Origin: an uncultured Campylobacter sp.
Lineage (GTDB): Bacteria; Campylobacterota; Campylobacteria; Campylobacterales; Campylobacteraceae
Assembly: GCF_937980635.1 (NCBI RefSeq)
Contig: NZ_CALJPG010000024.1
Span: 1 to 64,000, forward strand
Reading direction: 5' to 3'
Length of the DNA: 64,000 bases
The notes beneath the pieces were generated by a model. The model was given only the letters and a program-made list of their open reading frames with translations. It did no database searches and was not told where the DNA came from. A program made the position numbers and the translations under genes. Shown piece by piece: positions 7,969-17,000 of the stretch (positions within the stretch are counted from its first letter, which is position 1; each line of letters begins with the position of its first letter).

Positions 7969-10900
7969 TTAAGCATTCTCGCTCGCGGCGTCCGTAGAGG
8001 CAACCTCATCGCCGAAATCGGCATTCGCAAGGCGTTTTAGCTGGCGATAACGTCTCATCGCGTCGGCTTTGTTTGCCTCATAAAGCTTGCCCGCGTGCTC
8101 AGGATCGATCTTTTTAAGCGCGTTGTAGCGCACCTCGTTTAGCAAAAATTCCTCATAAAGGCTCCAATCGGGCTCTTTGGATGAAATTTTAAGCGGATTT
8201 TTGCCCTCCGTCGCAAGTCGCGGATCAAAGGTGTAGGTCGGCCAATAGCCGCATTTGCTCGCAAGCTCGGCTTGATCGCCGGAGCTGCCCATGCCGCCTT
8301 TGATACCGTGCGCGATACACGGCGAATACGCGATAATGAGACTAGGTCCCGGGTAAGCCTCCGCCGCCATGATCGCCTTTATCGTCGCGGCTTGGTTTGC
8401 GTTGGAATTTACCTGCGCGACGAAGATGTTGCCGTAGGTCATCGCGATCTGACCGAGGTCTTTTTTCTGAACGCGCTTGCCGCCTGCCGTAAACTGCGCG
8501 ATCGAGCCGCGACGGCTAGCTTTAGAGCTCTGCCCGCCCGTATTTGAGTAAACCTCGGTATCCAGCACCAGCACGTTTACGTCCTCGCCGGTAGCTAGCA
8601 CGTGATCGAGCCCGCCGTAGCCGATGTCGTAAGCCCAGCCGTCGCCGCCAATGATCCACTGCGATTTTTTGTTTAGATACTGCTTTAGTTCTAAAATTTC
8701 ACAAACCCCGGGCGCGTCCAAATTTTGTTCTAGTAGCGGCACCAGCCTATCTCTAATCTGAGCGGATTTTAGCGTATCGTCTCTATTTTCGATCCAGTCG
8801 TGATAGAGCGCCTTTAGCGCGTTTGGCACGCTTGAGAGCGAGCCTAGCATTAGATCTTCGATCTTATGGCGCAGCGTCTCGCTTGCGATCTTCATTCCCA
8901 GCCCAAACTCGGCGTTATCCTCAAAAAGCGAGTTCGCCCACGCGACGCCGCGGCCGTTCTCGTCCTTGCGGTACGGCATCGAAGGCGCCGATCCGCCGTA
9001 GATCGAGCTGCAGCCCGTGGCGTTGGCTACAATCATATGATCGCCGAAAAGTCGCGTGATCAGCGTGATGTACGGCGTCTCGCCGCAGCCCGGGCACGCG
9101 CCGTGAAATTCAAAATACGGGCGCGCAAAACCCACGCCCTTGACGCTTGATCTGTCCATCAAATCATCTTTGTATCTTACGTGCTCGAATAAAAAGTCTG
9201 CGCTTTCTTGCTCGCCCTTCGCGAGTTCTTCTTCAAGCGGCACCATGACGAGCGATTTTTCCTTGCTCGGGCAGTTTTCGGCGCAAAGCGCGCAGCCCGT
9301 ACAATCTAGCGGGCTTACTTGGATCTTATATTTTAACCCCTTCAGCTCCTTGCCCTTGGCTTCTAGTAGGTGATCTTTTAAATTTAAAGGAGCGGCGACC
9401 TCGTCCTTTTCGTCTAGCAAAAACGCCCTGATTACGGCGTGCGGGCAGACAAAGGCGCACTGGTTGCACTGTATGCAGTTTTGCTCGATCCATTTAGGCA
9501 CCATGACGCCCACGCCGCGTTTTTCAAATCGCGTCGTGCCCGCGTCAAACCCGCCGTCCTCGTGCCCTAAAAACGCCGACACCGGCAAGCTATCACCGCG
9601 CGCTGCGTTCATCGGTTTTACGATCTTTTCTATAAATTCGTCGCCCTTGTATTTGTCGTCCGCGCCCGCTGGGTCGTCCTTTAAATTTGCCCACGCGGGA
9701 TCGATCGCTACCTGCACTAAAGAGTCCGCTCCCCTATCGATCGCGTCGCAGTTCATCGCCACGACCACTTCGCCCTTTTTGGAGTAGGTTTTCTTGGCGT
9801 ATTCCTTCATATAGCTCTGCGCCTGCTCGAACGGAATGATGCCGCTGAGCTTGAAAAACGCCGATTGCATGATTGTGTTCGTACGGCCTCCGAGCCCTAT
9901 ATCGCGCGCTAGCTTGGTGGCATTTAGGATGTAAAATTTTACCCGTCTGGCAGCTAGAATTTTTTTAACCTTATTCGGAAGCTTTGCCGCCGTCTGTTCG
10001 GCATCCCATATGGAATTTAAAAGGAAGGTGCCTCCCTCTCGGATGCCCCCGATGACGTCGTAGATATCCAGATACGCAGCGACCGAGCAGGCGACGAAAT
10101 GCGGATTTGAGACGAGATAGGTCGAGCGGATCGGTCTTTTGCCGAAGCGTAGGTGCGAGCGCGTGTAGCCGCCAGATTTTTTGCTATCGTAGGCGAAATA
10201 CGCCTGCGCGTAAAGATCGGTTTTGTCGCCGATGATTTTGACGGAATTTTTATTCGCACCCACGGTGCCGTCCGCGCCGAGGCCATAAAACAGACACTCG
10301 GTCTCATCCTCGTAGCCGAGCGAAATTTTATCTCCCACGGGTAGAGATAGATGCGTCACGTCGTCGTCGATGCCGATCGTAAAGCCGTTTTTAGGCTCGT
10401 CCGCCTTTAAATTTTCATACACGGCGATTAGCTGCGCGGGATCGACATCCTTGGAACTTAGGCCGTAGCGACCGCCCACGATAAGCGGGGCGTCCTCGCG
10501 CCCGTAAAATGCGGCTTTTATGTCCAGATACAGAGGCTCGCCGAGGCTGCCCGGCTCCTTCGTGCGATCGAGCACGGCGATTTTACGCACGCTTTTAGGC
10601 ATCGCGGCGAAGAGATATTTGAGGCTGAAAGGCCTGTAGAGATGCACTTTTAGCACGCCTACCTTCTCGCCCTTCGCGTTTAGATGATCGACCACCTCCT
10701 CAAGGGCTTGATTGACCGAGCCCATCGCGACGATCACGCGCTGCGGCTCGCTTGCGCCGTAATAGACGAAAGGCGCATACGACCGCCCCGTGATCTTTGA
10801 AATTTCGCTCATATACTCCGCAACGATGTCCGGAAGCGCGTCATAAAATTTATTGACTAGCTCGCGCGTTTGAAAATACACGTCGTCGTTTTGCGCCGTG

Positions 10901-11550
10901 CCGCGAGTTTTAGGATGCTCGGAGCTTAGCGCGTCCTCTCTAAATTTACGTACGGCCTCGCGATCCAGCAAGCGATCAAACTCGGCATAGTCCATCACCT
11001 CAATCTTTTGAATTTCATGGCTCGTGCGAAATCCGTCGAAAAAGTGCAAAAACGGCACTCGCCCCTTAATCGCCGCAAGATGCGCGATACCGCCCAGATC
11101 CATCACCTCTTGCACGCTGTCGCTTGCAAGCATCGCAAAACCGCTTTGGCGACAGGCGTAGACATCTTGATGATCGCCGAAAATGGAGAGCGCCTGCGCC
11201 GCAAGCGCGCGCGCCGCGACGTGAATAACGCCCGGAAGCATCTGGCCCGCGATCTTGTACATATTTGGAATTTTTAGCAAAAGCCCCTGCGATGCGGTGT
11301 AAGTCGTCGTAAGCGCGCCCGCTTGGAGTGAGCCGTGCACGGTGCCCGCCGCGCCGCCTTCGCTTTGCATCTCGACTACTTTAACGGGCATGCCGAAGAG
11401 GTTCTTTTTGCCCTGCGACGCCCAAATATCGGTGTAATCCGCCATAGGCGAGCTAGGCGTGATCGGATAGATGCCCGCGACCTCGGTGAAGGCGTATGAG
11501 ACGTAAGCCGCAGCCTCGTTTCCGTCCATCGTTTTCATAACTTTTGCCAT
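7969..11550 (-). CDS. nifJ: Pyruvate:ferredoxin/flavodoxin oxidoreductase, single-chain
   Basis: An 1193-residue full-length homodimer-type enzyme: pyruvate + CoA to acetyl-CoA + CO2 with reduction of flavodoxin or ferredoxin. Domain order is as in the family: N-terminal pyrimidine-binding domain (EVAGIYPITPSSPMAD near 22-37), gamma domain, EKR domain, two [4Fe-4S] ferredoxin motifs (CIQCNQCAFVCP and CTGCALCAENCP, about residues 690-750), then the TPP/pyrophosphate domain with the GDGWA...NTGGQ motif near 965-1005. The proximal-cluster cysteines are in CPGCG, ATGCSS and YSPCIAHG. Ribosome site AAAGGACG. Flavodoxin, its expected acceptor, is encoded nearby. Sub-terminal residues are Ala/Glu/Asp-rich but otherwise normal. 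Confidence 0.97.
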   Translation of the reverse strand: MAKVMKTMDGNEAAAYVSYAFTEVAGIYPITPSSPMADYTDIWASQGKKNLFGMPVKVVEMQSEGGAAGTVHGSLQAGALTTTYTASQGLLLKIPNMYKIAGQMLPGVIHVAARALAAQALSIFGDHQDVYACRQSGFAMLASDSVQEVMDLGGIAHLAAIKGRVPFLHFFDGFRTSHEIQKIEVMDYAEFDRLLDREAVRKFREDALSSEHPKTRGTAQNDDVYFQTRELVNKFYDALPDIVAEYMSEISKITGRSYAPFVYYGASEPQRVIVAMGSVNQALEEVVDHLNAKGEKVGVLKVHLYRPFSLKYLFAAMPKSVRKIAVLDRTKEPGSLGEPLYLDIKAAFYGREDAPLIVGGRYGLSSKDVDPAQLIAVYENLKADEPKNGFTIGIDDDVTHLSLPVGDKISLGYEDETECLFYGLGADGTVGANKNSVKIIGDKTDLYAQAYFAYDSKKSGGYTRSHLRFGKRPIRSTYLVSNPHFVACSVAAYLDIYDVIGGIREGGTFLLNSIWDAEQTAAKLPNKVKKILAARRVKFYILNATKLARDIGLGGRTNTIMQSAFFKLSGIIPFEQAQSYMKEYAKKTYSKKGEVVVAMNCDAIDRGADSLVQVAIDPAWANLKDDPAGADDKYKGDEFIEKIVKPMNAARGDSLPVSAFLGHEDGGFDAGTTRFEKRGVGVMVPKWIEQNCIQCNQCAFVCPHAVIRAFLLDEKDEVAAPLNLKDHLLEAKGKELKGLKYKIQVSPLDCTGCALCAENCPSKEKSLVMVPLEEELAKGEQESADFLFEHVRYKDDLMDRSSVKGVGFARPYFEFHGACPGCGETPYITLITRLFGDHMIVANATGCSSIYGGSAPSMPYRKDENGRGVAWANSLFEDNAEFGLGMKIASETLRHKIEDLMLGSLSSVPNALKALYHDWIENRDDTLKSAQIRDRLVPLLEQNLDAPGVCEILELKQYLNKKSQWIIGGDGWAYDIGYGGLDHVLATGEDVNVLVLDTEVYSNTGGQSSKASRRGSIAQFTAGGKRVQKKDLGQIAMTYGNIFVAQVNSNANQAATIKAIMAAEAYPGPSLIIAYSPCIAHGIKGGMGSSGDQAELASKCGYWPTYTFDPRLATEGKNPLKISSKEPDWSLYEEFLLNEVRYNALKKIDPEHAGKLYEANKADAMRRYRQLKRLANADFGDEVASTDAASENA

Positions 11551-11582
11551 TTTTCGTCCTTTGGAATTATCAAATTTCGCTA

Positions 11583-11588
11583 ATTTTA
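11583..11588 (-). promoter_or_regulatory. Candidate -10 box for nifJ
   Basis: TAAAAT preceded by TG on the minus strand, 33 bases upstream of the nifJ ATG. It is a plausible Campylobacter sigma-70 element; no convincing -35 was seen. Confidence 0.4.
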
Positions 11589-12335
11589 CATATTTATTGC
11601 TTAAAAATTTAAATGCTTCGCAAACCGAATAAAATTCTAAAGCTTTATCACAGCAGGCGGGCTACAAGCGCAATCTGCGGGCGGTTTGAGACGAGCCTTG
11701 AGGACGATTTGAGACGGGCTCTTTCGCCGCTTTGAAAATAAAATTTTGCGTACTTTAAGCGCAGATCGCGAGCAGTGGGTAGAGATTAAATGCAAATTTA
11801 GCCGTCTGACTTAAAATTCTAACCTAAATATCAAATGACGGGAATGCGCGAAAATTAAGAAATTTAAAAATGCACATACCACAAAATGGGGGAAGTCTCA
11901 TATCGTTAACAAGGCCTGGGTGATAAAATTTAGCCACTACAAAGCCTCAACCGCTATACACATCCAAACTCGACGTAGCGAAATTTTATTTATGGCTTAT
12001 AACATCGCAGCATATAAAATTTCAGCGCATTCTGCTAAATATAAGGAATTTTACTGCCTCCTGCCGAGTGCAGCGCAAATTTCATTTTAAATTTTCATTA
12101 ATTGATCGCTACGTGAATTCTACCACACGCGACTTTGCGTTTTGAGCGTAAATTCTATTTCCGCAAGCTACGCGGAGGTTAAATTTAGCTATAATCCCCC
12201 GCTTAGATTTAGCACGGAACGTGGCACGTATATACGGCGCGCAAAATTTTAAAATTTCAAAACGCAGCTCGCGCAAAAACCGCTAAATATGCTAAACTTA
12301 AAGCCAAATTTAAAAAGCTCAAAAAAGGAAAGCCG
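11589..12335. other. Divergent intergenic region, no gene seen
   Basis: About 750 bases between the divergent nifJ and sotB genes. No coding frame with a ribosome site, RNA gene or clear operator was found. Short AAATTT words recur. It probably carries both promoters. Confidence 0.55.
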
Positions 12336-13514
12336 ATGAACGTCCATAAAATCGCTTACACGAGAGTTATTGCGCTGGCGTTTGCCGCCTTTATTTTTAA
12401 CACGACTGAATTTATCCCCGTGGCGCTGTTAAGCGACATCGCGGCGGATTTTAGCATGGACGTTACGAGCACGGGGCTAATCATCACAATCTACGCGTGG
12501 GCGGTGAGCATCCTTTCGCTGCCGCTGATGCTGCTAACCTCGAAGCTCGAGCGCAAGAGGCTGCTTTTGCGACTTTTCGTGCTATTTACGCTAAGCCACG
12601 TCCTGGCCGCCATTGCGTGGAATTTTGCCGTTTTGGTAATCGCGCGCCTTGGCATCGCGATTTCGCACGCGATCTTTTGGTCGATCACCTCATCGCTCGT
12701 CGTGCGCCTAGCGCCGATAAATAAAGGCTCGCAGGCTATCGGCATGCTGGCTTTGGGCACTTCGCTTGCGATGGTTTTGGGGCTTCCTTTGGGGCGCGTG
12801 GTCGGCGAGCTTTTCGGCTGGAGGATTACGTTTTTCGCAATCGGCGCGCTTGCGGCGGCGGAGGCGCTGTTTCTTTGGAAAATTTTACCGTTTTTGCCAA
12901 GCCGCCGCGCGGGCTCTCTTGCGAGCTTGCCGATGCTAGCAAGGCGCCCGATGTTGCTTGCTTTGTATCTGCTGACGTTTTTGATCGTAGGCGCGCATTT
13001 TACGACCTACAGCTACGTCGAGCCATTCGTGGCGAAATTTAACCCCGCAGGCGATCACTTCGTAACCTACGTCCTGCTTGCGTTCGGTGCTTCTGGCATT
13101 CTTGCTAGCGTGCTTTTTTCGAAGCTTTATCGCCATTTTCCAAACGCTTTTTTGATCTGCGCGATTCTCTTTATCCTAGCTTCGGTGCTGACGTTAAAAG
13201 CTTTTGTCAAAAATGACGCGGCGCTGCTGCTCGCAGCTTTCGTCTGGGGAGTGGGAATTTTTGGCTTTGGGCTTTGTTTGCAGATTAGGGTTTTGGCGCT
13301 AGCTCCCGACGCTACCGACGTCGCGATATCGATTTACTCGGCGATTTACAACGTAGGCATCGGCGGCGGAGCGCTTTTAGGACATCAGATCGCAACGAGA
13401 TTCGGGCTTTGGCACATAGGCGAGGCGGGCGCGATACTGGGCGCGCTAGGGCTTGCAAGCTACCTCTACGCAAGCGTGAAATTCGCACAGAAAAATAGCA
13501 CGCGCAAAAATTAA
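12336..13514 (+). CDS. sotB: MFS sugar/drug efflux transporter, SotB-like
   Basis: A 392-residue MFS protein with about 12 membrane segments. The N-terminus carries the hallmark FNTTEFIPVALLSDIA (about residues 21-36) of the SotB/YdeA/AraJ exporters, followed by the LPLMLLTSKLERKRLL loop (motif A region). Family members export arabinose, IPTG-like sugars or drugs by proton antiport; the substrate here is unknown. Ribosome site AAAGGAAAG. It stands alone, with the AT-rich island beginning just downstream. Confidence 0.88.
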   Translation: MNVHKIAYTRVIALAFAAFIFNTTEFIPVALLSDIAADFSMDVTSTGLIITIYAWAVSILSLPLMLLTSKLERKRLLLRLFVLFTLSHVLAAIAWNFAVLVIARLGIAISHAIFWSITSSLVVRLAPINKGSQAIGMLALGTSLAMVLGLPLGRVVGELFGWRITFFAIGALAAAEALFLWKILPFLPSRRAGSLASLPMLARRPMLLALYLLTFLIVGAHFTTYSYVEPFVAKFNPAGDHFVTYVLLAFGASGILASVLFSKLYRHFPNAFLICAILFILASVLTLKAFVKNDAALLLAAFVWGVGIFGFGLCLQIRVLALAPDATDVAISIYSAIYNVGIGGGALLGHQIATRFGLWHIGEAGAILGALGLASYLYASVKFAQKNSTRKN

Positions 13515-13788
13515 AGGTAGCCCAAAATAACACAAGAAATTCTACGAGCTATTTATTTCACTTGAAAACCTCGCTAATCACGGCAAAAGATTGAGGCGGG
13601 TTAGATAAAAACCTATAACACCTATCAAAGAAGTATTTATTAATGTGTGCTTCATGAATATCTTAAATAAAATGAGAGTGAAGGCATTATGTTATTGCTC
13701 GTACTATTATTTTTTATAAGAGATTTTTAAAGGTTTTGTTATTATCTTTCTGCTATCATAAATTATATTTATTTATGGAGGTATTGAT

Positions 13789-15735
13789 ATGAAGAGTTTT
13801 GATACGAAAGTCACATTTCAATCAATAAAAAACGATATCAAACCGTCTGATTCGGCCATCATAGAAGCGGTTGCAAATACCATTGATGCCGAAAGTAAAA
13901 ATATTTATGTAAATTTGTATGAAAATATTGATAATAGCGGAGTGTTTGATCATACTTATTATAGTATAGATATAGCTGATGACGGATTAGGAATACCTAC
14001 TGATGATAACGAATTTGAAGAAGTTTTTTGTCAATACAAAGTCTCTACTAAACATGAAAAAACTAATTACGGAAAAAGAGGCAGGGGAAGATATACGTAT
14101 CTTACTCTAACAAATAATCCTAACGATATTAATATTTTTGTCGTTAGAAGTAATGTGACGCACAGGATTACATTTGATTGCAAAGATAAAAGAAGTATAG
14201 CAATTATAAAAGATGTTTTTAATGGTAAAATAGATACTAAAATTAGCAATAGTTTTACAACATTAATACAATTTAAGAATATTTTGACAAGTTATTTTGA
14301 TGTAGAGAAACACACAAAAGAAGCTTATGTCGAATGCATAAAAAACGAGCTTATATCATATTTTGCCGATAGAATAGCCTCGCATAGTACAAAAATATAC
14401 GTTAACGATGAATTATTGGAGATAAAAAATTTTATAGAAAAACAAATAGAAAGCAAAATCGCTGTTCCGAACAAAGATCTTGAGTGCCATTTTAATGTCG
14501 ATTTTTATATATGGAATGATAGAGTTAAACTAAAATCAGATAGACAAAAGCATATATTATTTTTAGACGATAAAGGTGCGCTAAAAGGCATAGCGCCGTC
14601 AGGTAAAAACAAATTATCTTTCCCTGGTTTTAAACAAAATCATTCCATAATAGTGAAATCAAAGTATTTTACAGATAAAGACTATATTGACGGTCAGGAT
14701 GATTATGATAATGTTTTTACTGATTGTATTATAAAAAATTTAAGAGTACAAATAGCCCAAAAATTAGAAAATATATTATTTAGTATTTATAAAGACAATA
14801 TTGGCGAATTTTCAAATGACTACCTTAAATTTTTAAATTTAAGCAAGGATGAAATTACCGAAAATACATATCAAGCCATTATGCTTCCGTTTATAGACAA
14901 AATTGGCAACAAAAATTTATCCGATGAAGTTAAGCAAATTATCGTAAAATTAGTTGATATTTTACTTAAAGAAGCCCCCGATAATTATATAGATAATGTA
15001 GTGACGATATTAAACCTAAACCAGCAAGATAGTGAAAAGCTCAGATATATAGAGGCCAATTATGGGATAATAAAGGCGATATCTGAAAAAGAAAAATATA
15101 TTAGTAGAATAGATTTTTTAAATAGATTATCGGAATTAGTAAATGGTAAGAAAAATAGAGCAGTAAAAGAACGAACTATGCTTCATCATATTATAGATAA
15201 GCATCTTTGGATATTTGACGAAAAATTTGAAAATATTGATAGAAACAATTTTGCTAGTGATGAATCATTGAAAAAGATATTAGAAAATGAGAAATTTTTT
15301 CGTTTCGATTCTGGCGAGCTTGAACAAATTATAAGCAGTCATGATGTAAAGAAAATTCCGGACATATTCATCCCTATCTTTGCTAATGACACCATTTATA
15401 TAATAGAACTTAAAAAGCCGGGCATTGCAATAAATCCAAAAATATTAGAAGAAGTTAGAACGAAATATGTTAGAACGCTTAAAGAAATTAACAAAAAATA
15501 TGACAATAGCACAAAAAAGAAAATATATGCAATTGCAGTATCGGATACAAAAAACAAAAACATTTATACTATAGGAAATATAAATAGCGATGGTTTTACA
15601 ATAATACCTAAAAGTTGGGATGAAATCATTACTAATGCGAGATTAAGATGTAATGAAAAAATAGACATTTTAAACCATAAAATCAAAACCAGTAAATGGA
15701 AGGATTTGGAAAGTTTTGTTTTGGATCATAACTAA
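13789..15735 (+). CDS. GHKL ATPase fused to a PD-(D/E)XK (Shedu/DUF4263-like) nuclease domain; putative defence protein
   Basis: A 648-residue protein. Residues 1-210 form a GHKL (Hsp90/MutL-type) ATP-binding fold: N-box E26...N30...D33, Mg/adenine motif DDGLG (64-68), and lid GKRGRGR (95-101). The middle (about 210-450) is a linker/helical region. The C-terminus (about 460-615) has a KHLWIF helix-turn (471-476), then P524-D525 and, 15 residues on, E540-L-K542, which is the D...ExK signature of PD-(D/E)XK nucleases and matches the layout of Shedu-type DUF4263. The gene is strongly AT-rich, unlike its GC-richer neighbours, has its own ribosome site (GGAGG), and has no methylase, integrase or partner gene beside it. 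I infer a horizontally acquired, single-gene antiphage or anti-plasmid nuclease; no known system is assigned. Confidence 0.8.
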   Translation: MKSFDTKVTFQSIKNDIKPSDSAIIEAVANTIDAESKNIYVNLYENIDNSGVFDHTYYSIDIADDGLGIPTDDNEFEEVFCQYKVSTKHEKTNYGKRGRGRYTYLTLTNNPNDINIFVVRSNVTHRITFDCKDKRSIAIIKDVFNGKIDTKISNSFTTLIQFKNILTSYFDVEKHTKEAYVECIKNELISYFADRIASHSTKIYVNDELLEIKNFIEKQIESKIAVPNKDLECHFNVDFYIWNDRVKLKSDRQKHILFLDDKGALKGIAPSGKNKLSFPGFKQNHSIIVKSKYFTDKDYIDGQDDYDNVFTDCIIKNLRVQIAQKLENILFSIYKDNIGEFSNDYLKFLNLSKDEITENTYQAIMLPFIDKIGNKNLSDEVKQIIVKLVDILLKEAPDNYIDNVVTILNLNQQDSEKLRYIEANYGIIKAISEKEKYISRIDFLNRLSELVNGKKNRAVKERTMLHHIIDKHLWIFDEKFENIDRNNFASDESLKKILENEKFFRFDSGELEQIISSHDVKKIPDIFIPIFANDTIYIIELKKPGIAINPKILEEVRTKYVRTLKEINKKYDNSTKKKIYAIAVSDTKNKNIYTIGNINSDGFTIIPKSWDEIITNARLRCNEKIDILNHKIKTSKWKDLESFVLDHN

Positions 15736-15862
15736 TGTTTTAGCTCCTCAAATTCAATCTCCATCTAATAATTTATCAATATTTAACCTATAACTCACGC
15801 CTTAATACTAAATTTGCTTGACTCCAACCCCACTATTCTGTTAAATTTTAGCTCCACTTACT

Positions 15863-16009
15863 TTATTTATACCCCCACCGCGTGATCGAATCGCCCAAAG
15901 CCACCACGACGCTGCCGGCCGGTAGCAGGCGTTTTTTGCCCTTGTCGCCGCAAGCCGCGATAAATAGCGCAACGAGCGCGACAAGTAATATTATGTAAAA
16001 TTTTCTCAT
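15863..16009 (-). pseudogene. Truncated lipoprotein / SGNH-GDSL hydrolase remnant
   Basis: A 48-codon reading frame with a strong GGAG ribosome site. It has a lipoprotein signal with lipobox IAAC at residue 20, then VVALGDSIT (residues 35-43), which is block I with the catalytic Ser of SGNH/GDSL esterases (arylesterase/TesA type). It then runs into W-G-Y-K-stop where the family has a Gly/Tyr-Gly loop. The rest of the enzyme, normally about 180 residues, is absent downstream, so this looks like a 5' gene fragment. The deletion may have occurred next to the AT-rich island. It could still make a short lipopeptide. Confidence 0.7.
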
Positions 16010-16379
16010 AAAAGCTCCATTAAATGTTTATTTCGCCGCTTTTGCGGTAAATTTATGAAACGCAAACTGTGTCGCGACAAATTTAACCGCCGCGCGGGGA
16101 AACTCGCTCAAATTTATAAATTCGCTAAATTTAAGATGCAAGCCGTCACGCATGAGAGCTCGCTAAAACTTAAAATTTAGCGCAAATTTTAGCAGGTTTC
16201 GTGTCGCTGTCCGCAGCGGCGTTTGTCGCTTCGCCGCCCGATATTAACCGCCCGTCAACGTATCCATCTATCCAAAGCTCTTAAATTTGCCCCTCGTTAT
16301 AGCGCTAAATTTTAAAATTTAGTGGCAAGGCGTAAAAATTTAAGGCGTAGAATTTAAAGCGCGGGCCGCCTAAATTTAA
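16010..16379. other. Intergenic region, nothing supported
   Basis: About 370 bases between the hydrolase remnant and ttdB. It contains several AAATTTAA/TTAAAATTTA words, no frame with a start and ribosome site, and no clear terminator hairpin for the ttdB end. Confidence 0.5.
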
Positions 16380-17000
16380 CTACTTTATAAACCCGACCTG
16401 CGGTAAAATTTCAGCTAGCGCCGCGTCCTTTTTCTCGTTAAATTTGACCTTGTTTTGCTCAAAAAGATTATTTCCGTGCGCGTCAATCGAGACGATGAGC
16501 GGGCCAAACTCCTTCACGCGACACTTCCACAGCGTCTCGGGCATCCCAAGCTCTGTCCAGTCCGCGCTCTCGATCTGCTTGACCTGCGTCGCGGCGACCA
16601 CCGCGCAGCCCGCCGGAAATACGCAGTGTATCGCGCCAAACTCCTTACATCCGCTCATCGTGCCTTCGCCCATGCCGCCTTTGCCCACTATCAGGCGCAC
16701 GCCCGTTTTAGCGATAAATTCTCGCTCGAATTTCTCCATCCGCATGCTAGTCGTAGGCCCCACGGAGACCATCTCGAAGCACTCTTTGCCACCATCGTCC
16801 GTTTTTCTAATGATCGGTCCCGCGTGCAGGATCGCGCCGCCCCTGATATCTAGCGGCAGCTCGCGGCCCTCCTGCACGACGCGTCTGTGCGGCACGTCGC
16901 GGCAGGTGACGATGTGTCCGCTGAGGTATATCACGTCGCCGATCTTGATATCCGCTAGGTCCTCTGCGCTGATCGGCGTGGTTAAAATTTTCTTACTCAT
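16380..17000 (-). CDS. ttdB: L(+)-tartrate dehydratase / class I fumarase-type hydro-lyase, beta subunit
   Basis: A 206-residue beta (C-terminal-type) subunit of the iron-sulfur hydro-lyases. From the opening KKILTTPISAEDLADIKIGD through GDVIYLSG, HAGPI, SVGPTTSMRM and KGGMG to CRVKEFGPLIVSIDAHGNN it follows my recollection of E. coli TtdB along nearly its whole length. That is closer than to archaeal-type fumarase beta, but substrate specificity of this family is not safely read from sequence. The start overlaps the alpha-subunit stop by 4 bases (ATGA), so translation is coupled. Last gene of the lar operon. Expected reaction: L-tartrate to oxaloacetate, or malate/fumarate interconversion. 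Confidence 0.88.
   Translation of the reverse strand: MSKKILTTPISAEDLADIKIGDVIYLSGHIVTCRDVPHRRVVQEGRELPLDIRGGAILHAGPIIRKTDDGGKECFEMVSVGPTTSMRMEKFEREFIAKTGVRLIVGKGGMGEGTMSGCKEFGAIHCVFPAGCAVVAATQVKQIESADWTELGMPETLWKCRVKEFGPLIVSIDAHGNNLFEQNKVKFNEKKDAALAEILPQVGFIK

Noticed and set aside
8272..9150. Several plus-strand frames of 78-94 codons
   Set aside because: They lie wholly antisense to nifJ, whose motifs are intact; they are GC-bias shadows.
13515..13788. Possible attachment-site direct repeats around the AT-rich gene
   Set aside because: No repeat of useful length was found by eye between this interval and the region after 15735.
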